Positions 1 through 6,611 of a DNA stretch of 10,371 bases are shown here, piece by piece; positions within the stretch are counted from its first letter, which is position 1, and every line of letters begins with the position of its first letter. Under the pieces are notes generated by a model, which was not told where the DNA came from, searched no databases, and saw nothing but the letters and a program-made list of their open reading frames with translations. The stretch spans positions 1 to 10,371 of the forward strand of contig JAZOLP010000023.1 in the NCBI GenBank assembly GCA_045653225.1, read 5' to 3'. The position numbers and the translations under genes were made by a program. This stretch comes from UBA1737 sp045653225 (GTDB lineage: Bacteria > Bacillota_I > Bacilli_A > ML615J-28 > CAG-313).

Positions 1-1
1 G

Positions 2-64
2 AATGAGATTTATATAATCATTTATAAGGATTTTACATATCAATCTTATTTTATTACAAATTAA
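2..64 (+). CDS. possible 3' end of a plus-strand gene (partial)
   Basis: Frame 2 is open from the window edge to a TAA at 62-64, giving 20 residues ending in YQSYFITN. The stop coincides with the first bases of the hairpin at 63-92, the same geometry as the convergent 71-aa gene and truA further right. That placement is the main reason to believe it. A 20-codon open stretch is weak evidence by itself, and one minus-strand frame is also open here. No function can be assigned. If real, the gene is convergent with the three-gene operon at 93-1905. Confidence 0.35.
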   Translation, partial: NEIYIIIYKDFTYQSYFITN

Positions 65-92
65 AAACTAGCAAGTAAATTTGCTAGTTTTT
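63..92. terminator. bidirectional intrinsic terminator
   Basis: A perfect 12-bp stem (63-74 with 81-92) has a 6-nt loop. It reads into a T run on the plus strand (88-94) and into five Ts followed by AATTT on the minus strand. It directly abuts the minus-strand stop codon at 93-95 and overlaps the possible plus-strand stop at 62-64. It should end the MFS operon and, in the other direction, whatever gene enters from the left. Confidence 0.85.
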
Positions 93-416
93 TTATATAT
101 AAAATAAAAATCCAAAACTTATAGATGTTACATTTAAGATTAAACTTAGTAATAAAGCTTTTTTATACTTTTTAATTGTTATGTTATACATTAATGCTTC
201 AGTAAATAAAATAATTATTTCTAAAATACTTACAACTAAAATATATATCCACAATTTTGAATTAACGAAATTGATAACAATTAGGTTTAAAGTTAAATTT
301 GTAATTATATTAATGATAATAGAATATAGTACAAATAACAATTTTCTTTTAATTATTAAAATTAAAGTACCTTCTATTAATATAGTTAAAACTAATGGAA
401 TAATAAGTTCTTTCAT
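93..416 (-). CDS. small polytopic membrane protein, function unknown
   Basis: This is a 107-aa, very hydrophobic protein with about four likely membrane segments (residues about 4-22, 26-50, 56-74 and 87-106). Acidic and amide residues lie within or at the edges of the segments: E15, E66, E73, N36, N40, N44 and N95. Conserved in-membrane E and N residues would suggest a packing or transport role, but that is inference. The start ATG overlaps the TGA stop of the upstream MFS gene (ATGA), so translation is probably coupled and the two proteins made in fixed ratio. It is the last gene of a three-gene operon and its stop abuts the terminator hairpin. I do not recognise a named family. A small accessory subunit of the MFS permease is possible but unproven. 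Confidence 0.85.
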   Translation of the reverse strand: MKELIIPLVLTILIEGTLILIIKRKLLFVLYSIIINIITNLTLNLIVINFVNSKLWIYILVVSILEIIILFTEALMYNITIKKYKKALLLSLILNVTSISFGFLFYI

Positions 417-1438
417 TTTTGTATCCTCTTCACATAGTATATGCAGAATATTGAAAGTACCATTGATATAATTACTAAGGTTATATAACTGATTGGTTCA
501 TATTGATAAATTATCCCTAAAGCAACACCAGGAAATAGTGACGCAGCAAGTAATCCAAAGTTCAATCCTTCATTTCCTGGATTGATTTTGTTTAATTCAA
601 ATAAAGTAATCGGCATACTTATATTTATTAAAACAGTACCTAATAACATTAATACAAAGATATTATCAAAAAATATTAATATTAAACCGCATAAAACTAA
701 ACTTACTAATATTACTTTCGTGCTTCCAAATAAATCTTTTAAAATACCGCCAATAAATTTCCCAATAGCACAAAATAAGGAAAACAAAACAATATGCGTA
801 ATTGTTAAGTTAAAATCATAATGTATTATTTTACCTAAAAATGACCTTATAAATACTACAACTATTAAAAATGTAACTGCAAATACTTTTTTTGAAATAG
901 TTACTTTATTATTAACTTTAATTGTTTCACTTTTTCCTTCCTTATATAATAGACAAACAAATAAACTTAATACAATATATAAAATAATTGGAATAATTAA
1001 TAACAGTTTATATTGATAAAAGTTTGATCCAATCATCAATCCTATTGCACCTAAAGATACAAATAACCCTAAGTGCCAAGCTTTAGATGTTGAAAAGTTG
1101 GTACAAATTTTACCACCTACAACATGAAAAATTTGATTCGATAATCCTAATAATATGCAAGAGATTATTAAATTATCAAAAATTACTCCAAATATTATTA
1201 ATGCAACAGATATTAATAACATTAGTTTTTCTTTATGAAACTTATCTACAATAATTCCAGATATTGGTTGAAGCAAAAAGGCGAAACCATTATATAATAT
1301 AAATATTAAAGTATGGCCTAATATATATTTCGTGCTCAATATTCCAATAACTTTAAAGATACAAATTAAATCACATAATAAATGTAGTATTGATAATAAA
1401 ATGACAATACATTTATTTTTATTATTTAAATTATTCAT
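413..1438 (-). CDS. major facilitator superfamily (MFS) permease
   Basis: This 341-aa integral membrane protein has about 11-12 hydrophobic segments and is rather short for MFS (usually near 400). Visible signatures are HLLCD in TM1 (residues 19-23), a motif-A-like loop PISGIIVDKFHKEK (58-71), GLSNQIFHVVGG (98-109), a second loop GGILKDLFG (230-238), and MPITL with PGNEGLNFGLLA (275-298). The GLSNQIFHVVGG element resembles the GxGNAxFHxGGG element of fosmidomycin-resistance-type MFS proteins, so drug or small-metabolite efflux is plausible; the substrate cannot be read from sequence. It starts 5 nt after the stop of the exported-protein gene with no clear Shine-Dalgarno, which suggests coupled translation, and ends in a TGA that overlaps the next ATG. 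That TGA, with W121 encoded by TGG, shows the standard genetic code. Confidence 0.88.
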   Translation of the reverse strand: MNNLNNKNKCIVILLSILHLLCDLICIFKVIGILSTKYILGHTLIFILYNGFAFLLQPISGIIVDKFHKEKLMLLISVALIIFGVIFDNLIISCILLGLSNQIFHVVGGKICTNFSTSKAWHLGLFVSLGAIGLMIGSNFYQYKLLLIIPIILYIVLSLFVCLLYKEGKSETIKVNNKVTISKKVFAVTFLIVVVFIRSFLGKIIHYDFNLTITHIVLFSLFCAIGKFIGGILKDLFGSTKVILVSLVLCGLILIFFDNIFVLMLLGTVLINISMPITLFELNKINPGNEGLNFGLLAASLFPGVALGIIYQYEPISYITLVIISMVLSIFCIYYVKRIQK

Positions 1439-1443
1439 TATTT

Positions 1444-1905
1444 TTATTCAAGTGGATCATCAGGAATAATTATTTCATATTCAATAGATACTTTAACGTT
1501 TACTTTTAATATGTCTCTCATGCCTGCTTCATATTTTGTAATATCTTCTTCTAAAATTTCATAAGGTAGTGTGATTTCAACTTCCCTACGGTCTTGTTTG
1601 ATTATGCTAATAGATTCAATGTTGTATGAAGTAACATTAATTTCATATCTACAACCATCATCTTCAACAAATATAGTTCCTGTTCTTAGACATTTTTCTA
1701 CATTTGATGTTATTAAATTTCCAGTAAGAGTTGTTTGAATATTTGAAAGTTTTGAAGTTGAGTTTTGAAAATAAATGGCATTTTCAGCTACTTCTGTTAC
1801 ATTAACATGTAGTGTAGTTCTTGTGTCTCTACATGCGTTAGAAGGACTAGCTATGTCTAAAAATAAAATACCCAAACAAACTAATAATAATCTAAAGCTT
1901 TTCAT
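1444..1905 (-). CDS. exported protein of unknown function
   Basis: This 153-aa protein begins with a signal peptide: K2 and R5, a hydrophobic core at about 6-18, then SPSNA before C25. SPSNAC is not a canonical lipobox (no Leu at -3), so cleavage by signal peptidase I after A24 seems likelier than lipidation, though a lipoprotein is not excluded. The mature part has alternating hydrophobic/polar stretches typical of beta-sheet, cysteines C25, C72 and C85, and ends in the acidic PDDPLE. No known domain is recognised. A good Shine-Dalgarno (AAAGGAG, 1914-1920, 8-nt spacer) and a strong promoter precede it. It is first in an operon with an MFS permease and a small membrane protein, so it may act outside the membrane with them. 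Confidence 0.8.
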   Translation of the reverse strand: MKSFRLLLVCLGILFLDIASPSNACRDTRTTLHVNVTEVAENAIYFQNSTSKLSNIQTTLTGNLITSNVEKCLRTGTIFVEDDGCRYEINVTSYNIESISIIKQDRREVEITLPYEILEEDITKYEAGMRDILKVNVKVSIEYEIIIPDDPLE

Positions 1906-1965
1906 TATATTATCTCCTTTATTTAATTACTTATTAAACATTTAAGAAATGCTTATTCTTTTATT

Positions 1966-1994
1966 ATTTTAACATAGATAAAAGAATCAGTCAA
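1966..1994 (-). promoter_or_regulatory. extended -10 vegetative promoter of the three-gene operon
   Basis: A TTGACT -35 (1989-1994) is separated by exactly 17 bp from a TAAAAT -10 (1966-1971), and TGT directly before the -10 supplies an extended TGn element. It predicts a start near 1959 and a 5' leader of about 54 nt ahead of the exported-protein gene. The -35 lies just past the rsmI terminator's T tract, so the two operons are insulated within about 70 bp. No operator-like repeat is obvious. Confidence 0.75.
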
Positions 1995-2002
1995 ATAAAT
2001 GA

Positions 2003-2035
2003 AAAAGATTTAAGGGAGTTATCCTTAAATCTTTT
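2003..2035 (-). terminator. intrinsic terminator of the tmk-rsmI operon
   Basis: A perfect 13-bp stem (2003-2015 with 2023-2035) has a 7-nt loop and is followed on the minus strand by a T-rich tract. The first stem arm contains two bases of the rsmI TAA stop (2034-2036), so the hairpin starts inside the stop codon. Confidence 0.88.
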
Positions 2036-2891
2036 ATTTATTTTTTCCAAATATTTCTTGATAGATGATACTTTTTGATACTTTACGATCTTTTGCGACC
2101 ATCTTTAAGGCTTCTTTAAAGTGAATGCCCTGTTCGATATAAAAGTTATAATGTTCTTTAATAGATAAACTATTTAAGTCACTTGTAACTTCATCTTCTT
2201 TTTTACCTTCAATAATTAAAACCATTTCACCTTTTAATTCATCAACCACTTCTAATATTTCAGATGCTTTCCCTCTAAGTATTTCTTCATATTTTTTTGT
2301 AAGTTCTCTTGATAAAGTTATAAAGCGATCACCAAAGATTTCTATAATATCTTCTAATGTCTCTTTAATTCGATGAGGTGCTTCATAAATTATTAACGTT
2401 TCTTCTTTATCAACTAAGTTTAATAATTCTTTTTTCCTTAAAGTTTGTTTACTATTTAAAAAACCATGGAAATAAAAATTTTTAGTTGGAAGACCACTTG
2501 CACAAAGGGCTGTTAAAGAAGCTGTAACACCTGGTATAACTACTACATCGATGTTTTCTTTTATTGCGTCATGGCAAGCTAAATATCCAGGATCACTAAT
2601 TCCAGGTAATCCAGCATCTGAGACAACAGCAATATTCTTGCCATTTTTTATTTGTTCAATTAATCCGCTTGTTAAATCATTTTCTGTCATTACATTATAT
2701 GCTTTTAAAGGTGTGTGAATGTCATAATGGCTTAATAGTTTGGAAGTAATTCTAGTATCTTCACAGTAAATTAAATCAACTTGTTTTAAAGTTTCTATCG
2801 CACGAAAAGTCATATCATCAAAATTACCAATTGGCGTACCTATTAAATATAACTTTGGTGAATCATTATTAGATTTTTGTCTTTTAAGCAT
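2034..2891 (-). CDS. rsmI: 16S rRNA (cytidine(1402)-2'-O)-methyltransferase
   Basis: RsmI uses S-adenosylmethionine to 2'-O-methylate C1402 in the decoding centre of 16S rRNA. The 285-aa protein shows the hallmark blocks of the tetrapyrrole-methylase fold: GTPIGN (18-23), EDTR (44-47), SDAGLPGISDPG (91-102) and VIPGVTAS, then YEAPHRI and LSRELTKKYEE. Length matches the family (about 280-295). It corresponds to B. subtilis YabC/YraL-type RsmI and is last in the tmk operon, as in B. subtilis. The ATG overlaps the end of trmN6 by 8 nt and has a GAGG Shine-Dalgarno 7 nt upstream, inside trmN6. The GIY-YIG gene yazA, which lies between trmN6 and rsmI in B. subtilis, is absent. Confidence 0.96.
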   Translation of the reverse strand: MLKRQKSNNDSPKLYLIGTPIGNFDDMTFRAIETLKQVDLIYCEDTRITSKLLSHYDIHTPLKAYNVMTENDLTSGLIEQIKNGKNIAVVSDAGLPGISDPGYLACHDAIKENIDVVVIPGVTASLTALCASGLPTKNFYFHGFLNSKQTLRKKELLNLVDKEETLIIYEAPHRIKETLEDIIEIFGDRFITLSRELTKKYEEILRGKASEILEVVDELKGEMVLIIEGKKEDEVTSDLNSLSIKEHYNFYIEQGIHFKEALKMVAKDRKVSKSIIYQEIFGKNK

Positions 2892-3645
2892 GATTATCCT
2901 CTTTATAATTAAAGATTTTTAATATTTCTTTAGTATATTTATTATTTTCATTATAAACATAAAGTGGTGGTAATATTTTTAATCCACCTTTTTTGTTGGA
3001 TTTTTTTCCTTCAATAAAAACAACTAGCGCTTCTTCTGATGTTGTTTTTGGATATACAAATAAAAGTCGTTTTGGTTCTATTCCATGTTTTCTAAATGAT
3101 TCTAAAATATCCATAAGTCTTTCTACACGATGAACCATCGCAAAAGTTCCACCATCTTTTAGTAAAACATTTGCTGAATGAACTACTTCATCTAATGTAA
3201 CTTTGACTTCATGACGAGCAATTTTTAAATATTCACTTTCCTTAACTTGAGATTCTGGCGAATATATAAAATATGGAGGATTAGATGTTACAACATCATA
3301 TTGTGCTACACCTAAAGTCTTATGAATTTCTTTCATGTCACCATGATAAATCTTAATTTGTTCATTCAAATTATTTAATTCAACACTTCTTTTCGCAAGA
3401 TCATATGATTCTTCTTGAATTTCTACACCATGTATTAAAGCTTTTGTTCTTAAAGACAAGAAGATGGGAACATAACCATTCCCACATCCTAAATCTATAA
3501 TTTTTTTTGAAGTTTTATTTATTCCTACATAATACGCTAGAATAGTAGAATCAAGAGAAAAATTAAACATATCAGGTCTTTGAATAATTTTTAAACCTGG
3601 GTATCCTAATAAATCATTAATTACTTCATTACTTTTTATTTTCAT
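2884..3645 (-). CDS. trmN6: tRNA1(Val) (adenine(37)-N6)-methyltransferase family protein
   Basis: This is a class I SAM-dependent methyltransferase of 253 aa with motif I DLGCGNG (51-57), an acidic SAM-ribose residue E75 and the N6-adenine catalytic motif NPPY (122-125). The N-terminal FNFSLDSTILAYY stretch is typical of the YfiC/YabB family, whose E. coli member methylates A37 of tRNA1(Val); the exact substrate here is inferred by family. Its place between ricT and rsmI matches B. subtilis yabB. The ATG lies 17 nt inside the end of ricT and no Shine-Dalgarno is visible; the upstream message is almost pure A/G/T. The start agrees with the family N-terminus, so initiation probably depends on ribosomes finishing ricT. 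Confidence 0.92.
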   Translation of the reverse strand: MKIKSNEVINDLLGYPGLKIIQRPDMFNFSLDSTILAYYVGINKTSKKIIDLGCGNGYVPIFLSLRTKALIHGVEIQEESYDLAKRSVELNNLNEQIKIYHGDMKEIHKTLGVAQYDVVTSNPPYFIYSPESQVKESEYLKIARHEVKVTLDEVVHSANVLLKDGGTFAMVHRVERLMDILESFRKHGIEPKRLLFVYPKTTSEEALVVFIEGKKSNKKGGLKILPPLYVYNENNKYTKEILKIFNYKEDNHA

Positions 3646-4645
3646 TTTTCTTGTTCTTATTCTTTATATTATTTTTTTTCTTATTGTTGTTATTATTTTT
3701 CACAAATGGTTTATAGATTTTCTTTTTTGAAACATCCTCTTGAATTTCTTCTTGAACTTCTATACCTTTTTGATCAATATTTTCTTCAACAATTTCATCA
3801 GTCACAACTAATTCACAATCTTTTTCATTTGGATCTTTTGGAACAACTAAAGAAACTTGTTTAGACTCATATCTTACTGGAGCACCTTCAGGATTTTCTT
3901 GTACTGAAACTATCTTTTTAATATAATCAACACTTACAACCTTACAACATGCACAATTAGGAGTTTTTACTAATTGCCCAACATTTGGTACTTCTTTTTT
4001 AAGTTCAAGATATAATTCATGTTCATAACCAATACAACACATAAGTTTTCCACAAACACCACTAATTTTATTAGTATTTAAACTCATTCCTTGTTCTTTA
4101 GCCATTTTCATTGTAACAAAATCAAAATTATTTAAACATGTTTTACAACAAATTACTCTTCCACAACTACCTAACCCACCAACAACTCTTGCTGCTTCAC
4201 GTGGACCAATTTGGCGTAGTTCTACACGTGTTTTAAAATGAGGTGTTAATAATTTTAATAATTCTCTAAAATCAACTCTATCCTCGGCTGAATAATAGAA
4301 AATTACTTTTGATGAATCTATTGTATATTCACAATAAAGAGGTTTCATTGGAAGGCTTAGTTGACTAACATATTTTTTAAATATAGCAAAACTTTCTGGA
4401 GCCATTTCTTCATGTTTCTTTTCAATGTTTAAATCATGATTGTTTGCTTTTCGAATAACTGGTTTTAGTTCATGTGATAATTCATCATCTTCAACCATTC
4501 GATTTGCTATAATTACTTTTCCCAACTCTAAACCGCGAATAGTTTCAACAATCGCATATTCGCCCACATTAAATTTGTATTCTAACGGGGAAAAGTAATA
4601 TACTCTACTGGCATTTTTAAATTGAATGCCTACTATTTCAGTCAT
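3629..4645 (-). CDS. ricT: PSP1-domain protein RicT (YaaT), RNase Y / Fe-S regulator subunit
   Basis: RicT is the PSP1-domain subunit of the Ric complex (RicA/YmcA, RicF/YlbF, RicT/YaaT), which carries Fe-S clusters and modulates RNase Y mRNA processing in B. subtilis. Family features are the N-terminal FSPLEYKFNVGEYAIVET, VGGLGSCGRVICCKTC (155-170) and ISGVCGKLMCC (194-204). Cysteines 161, 166, 167, 170, 198, 203 and 204 are candidate cluster ligands. Two oddities: an extra CxCC (231-234) in a C-terminal turn, and a long tail (about 285-338), first acidic and then Asn/Lys only; the protein is 338 aa against about 275 for B. subtilis YaaT. The Shine-Dalgarno AGGAGG shares bases with the holB TAG stop. 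It sits after holB as in B. subtilis; yabA, the next gene there, is missing. Confidence 0.94.
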   Translation of the reverse strand: MTEIVGIQFKNASRVYYFSPLEYKFNVGEYAIVETIRGLELGKVIIANRMVEDDELSHELKPVIRKANNHDLNIEKKHEEMAPESFAIFKKYVSQLSLPMKPLYCEYTIDSSKVIFYYSAEDRVDFRELLKLLTPHFKTRVELRQIGPREAARVVGGLGSCGRVICCKTCLNNFDFVTMKMAKEQGMSLNTNKISGVCGKLMCCIGYEHELYLELKKEVPNVGQLVKTPNCACCKVVSVDYIKKIVSVQENPEGAPVRYESKQVSLVVPKDPNEKDCELVVTDEIVEENIDQKGIEVQEEIQEDVSKKKIYKPFVKNNNNNKKKNNIKNKNKKNENKK

Positions 4646-4654
4646 AGTTTCCTC

Positions 4655-5617
4655 CTATAATTCAACAAAAAGACTTGTATATAATAAATCTACATTTACA
4701 TGATAATTTAATCTTTCTTCATATTTATTTAAAAGTTCTAAATCATCTAATACTTTTTGTCTATCAATTTGTTCTTGTTTAATATTATCTAAAATATTAT
4801 TAAAATATAAAGGTTTTTCTCCATTTGCTTTTTTAAATAATTCTTGGTGAATTAAAATTAAAATATCAAAGAAAATTAAATGCCATCTTTTTTCTTTTTC
4901 TTGATCAAACAATTGTTTATTTAAATAATATTCAACGTATTGATCTTTTCTTTTAAAAGGGGCAGTGACAATTTTTTTAGCTAAATTAATATATAAAATT
5001 AACTTACCCTCTTCAATAAATTTTTTTGCTTCACCAAAATCAGAAGTAATATGAGAAATTACATAAGCAGCATCTAAATCCACTCCCATTGAAGATAATT
5101 GTTCAACAATAAATGATTTAGAAACTGGTTTAAAATGAATATATTGAGTTCTAGAAACAATTGTATCCAATAAACGTTTATGATTATTTGTTAATAAGAT
5201 AGCATAATGTTCATTAGCAGGTTCCTCTAAAAATTTCAATAAAGCATTTGCTGCAGAAGAATTCATTTTATCTGCATCTTTTATTATATAAACTTGAGGT
5301 CCTTTTTCTAAACTAGTCATAGAGAAATCATGCATTAAGTTTTCAACTTGTTCTTTTCTTATAACATCACCTATTGGTTCAATTAATACAACATTCATAT
5401 GCGAATTAAATTCAATTCTTTCACAAGTATTGCACTTTAAACAAGGAGTTTCTTCATTACATAGTAACATCATAGCAAAATATTTTGCAGCTTCTAAAGT
5501 TCCAGTGCCTGAATCTCCTTCAAATAAATATGCATGAACTAATTTGTTTTTATTTTTCGCATTATGTAATAATTTAATTACTTCAGGTTGATTTGTTTTT
5601 AATTCTTCATATGTCAT
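4655..5617 (-). CDS. holB: DNA polymerase III delta' subunit
   Basis: Delta' is a stator subunit of the clamp loader that places the beta sliding clamp on DNA. The 320-aa protein has an AAA+ fold with a degenerate Walker A GDSGTGT (34-40, no Lys, as expected for a non-ATP-binding delta'), a zinc-binding set C53, C59, C62, C65, the NALLKFLEEP helix (124-133) and SRTQ (155-158), the arginine-finger-type SRC motif that serves a neighbouring subunit. The C-terminal half is the less conserved collar domain. The start ATG overlaps the tmk TGA (ATGA), and its AAGGAG ribosome site lies inside the last tmk codons. The gene follows tmk directly, without the yaaQ and yaaR genes that intervene in B. subtilis. 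Confidence 0.95.
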   Translation of the reverse strand: MTYEELKTNQPEVIKLLHNAKNKNKLVHAYLFEGDSGTGTLEAAKYFAMMLLCNEETPCLKCNTCERIEFNSHMNVVLIEPIGDVIRKEQVENLMHDFSMTSLEKGPQVYIIKDADKMNSSAANALLKFLEEPANEHYAILLTNNHKRLLDTIVSRTQYIHFKPVSKSFIVEQLSSMGVDLDAAYVISHITSDFGEAKKFIEEGKLILYINLAKKIVTAPFKRKDQYVEYYLNKQLFDQEKEKRWHLIFFDILILIHQELFKKANGEKPLYFNNILDNIKQEQIDRQKVLDDLELLNKYEERLNYHVNVDLLYTSLFVEL

Positions 5618-6249
5618 CCTAGGTGCTCCTTAATAAAAGGATATAGGATGTTTTTTACAGTTTGTAAAACATCTTCTTTACTTTGTTCGCCATTTACAAC
5701 GACAACACGATTTTCGAACTTTTCAGCAATCGATAAATACCCTTCATAAACTTTTGTATGGAATGTCATTTTTTCTAATTCTAGTCTATCCATATCTCTT
5801 TCGTCTTTTTTAATTCTTGACATACCAATTTCTGGATGAGTACAAACTAAAATTGTTAAATCAGGATATAAACCTTCTGTTGCAAATTGATTCATGTTTA
5901 AAACATTATCAACTCCCAATTCTCTTGCATATCCTTGATAAGCTAAAGAAGAATCTAAAAAACGATCACATAGAATTATTTTACCTTGTTCTAACGCAGG
6001 AATAATTGTTTTAGTAATATGTTCTCTTCTACTTGCGGCATATAATAAAGCTTCAGTTTTAGGATCCATTCCTAAATTATCTTTATCTAAAATAAGTTCT
6101 CGAATTTTCTCTGCAATATAACTTCCACCTGGTTCGCGTGTATAAAGCACATCAAAACCTTGTTCTAATAATTCATTTTTTACTGTTTGTAAAGCACTAG
6201 ATTTTCCAGAACCATCATTTCCTTCAAATGTAATAAATAAACCCTTCAT
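5614..6249 (-). CDS. tmk: thymidylate kinase
   Basis: Tmk phosphorylates dTMP to dTDP with ATP, an essential cytoplasmic step to dTTP. The 211-aa protein is full length with P-loop GNDGSGKS (10-17), TREPGG (37-42, dTMP contact), DRFLDSS (95-101), AYQG (103-106) and a lid region beginning RIKKDERDMDR (145-155). The start fits the family N-terminus (KGLFITFEG). The ribosome site is weak, an AAAGAGAG stretch about 8 nt upstream, behind a short leader from the promoter at 6276-6304. It is first in the five-gene operon ending with rsmI and ends in TGA, supporting the standard code. Confidence 0.97.
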   Translation of the reverse strand: MKGLFITFEGNDGSGKSSALQTVKNELLEQGFDVLYTREPGGSYIAEKIRELILDKDNLGMDPKTEALLYAASRREHITKTIIPALEQGKIILCDRFLDSSLAYQGYARELGVDNVLNMNQFATEGLYPDLTILVCTHPEIGMSRIKKDERDMDRLELEKMTFHTKVYEGYLSIAEKFENRVVVVNGEQSKEDVLQTVKNILYPFIKEHLG

Positions 6250-6275
6250 ATTTTTTTCTCTCTTTCATTATATAT

Positions 6276-6304
6276 ATTATATCAAATTTTTATTTTTTTA
6301 TAAA
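6276..6304 (-). promoter_or_regulatory. promoter of the tmk-holB-ricT-trmN6-rsmI operon
   Basis: A perfect TATAAT -10 (6276-6281) lies 17 bp from a TTTATA -35 (6299-6304). A second TATAAT at 6267-6272 has a poorer -35 partner (AAATAA). The leader to tmk would be only about 20 nt. The -10 zone closely resembles that of the ecfA1 promoter. The stretch up to 6386 otherwise holds only the leader of the divergent small gene. Confidence 0.6.
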
Positions 6305-6386
6305 GTGAAATGTTAATTTATAGTTTTTTATGCTTTTTCTGCATAAAGTTATATATTTTATAAATACTATTTAATGAGGTGAAAAA

Positions 6387-6602
6387 ATGAAAGACAAAAA
6401 CATAAATAAACTTAATGATAGAAAGAGAAAACTATATAACGAATATAAAAGTGGAGAAAACTATTTTCAAGAAACTAGTTTTGAAAACATAGTTGAACCT
6501 AAATACCTATGTAATAATTCTTTATATCAAAATTTTATCAATTTAGAAAATAATTCTTATATAGATGAATCAATAGAAAAAGAAAATAGTCCTAAAGAAT
6601 AG
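6387..6602 (+). CDS. 71-aa hydrophilic protein, function unknown
   Basis: This is the only complete plus-strand gene I support. It has a GAGGTG ribosome site (6376-6381) 5 nt before the ATG and ends in a TAG built into the right-hand terminator hairpin, two independent signs that it is real. The protein is charged and has no membrane segment or signal peptide: residues 1-20 are basic (KDKNINKLNDRKRKLYNEYK), the last 20 acidic, with one cysteine (C42) and several Tyr and Asn residues. No family is recognised. It is divergent from tmk and convergent with truA, so it has its own transcript; a -10 such as TATAAA (6359-6364) or TATATT (6352-6357) is possible but no convincing -35 accompanies either. 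Confidence 0.7.
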   Translation: MKDKNINKLNDRKRKLYNEYKSGENYFQETSFENIVEPKYLCNNSLYQNFINLENNSYIDESIEKENSPKE

Positions 6603-6611
6603 GACTATTTT
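6583..6611. terminator. bidirectional terminator shared by the 71-aa gene and truA
   Basis: A perfect 12-bp stem (6583-6594 with 6600-6611) has a 5-nt loop (6595-6599) and T-rich tracts on both outgoing strands. The plus-strand TAG (6600-6602) and the minus-strand truA TAG (6605-6607) both lie within the right arm, so one palindrome ends translation and transcription of two convergent genes. Confidence 0.9.

Noticed and set aside
181..471. 96-aa plus-strand ORF
   Set aside because: It lies antisense across the 107-aa membrane protein gene and the MFS 3' end, has no ribosome site and looks like translated complement of hydrophobic codons.
582..821. 79-aa plus-strand ORF
   Set aside because: It is wholly antisense to the MFS permease gene, with no start signal or family resemblance.
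5498..5518. Missing Walker A lysine in HolB as a sign of decay
   Set aside because: Delta' subunits commonly do not bind ATP and tolerate a degenerate P-loop; the zinc cysteines and SRTQ are intact.
5817..6005. 62-aa plus-strand ORF
   Set aside because: It is antisense inside tmk, whose protein is fully conserved there.
6330..6346. Small inverted repeat TATGC/GCATA upstream of the 71-aa gene as an operator
   Set aside because: A 5-bp stem with a 7-nt loop is expected by chance in such AT-rich DNA.
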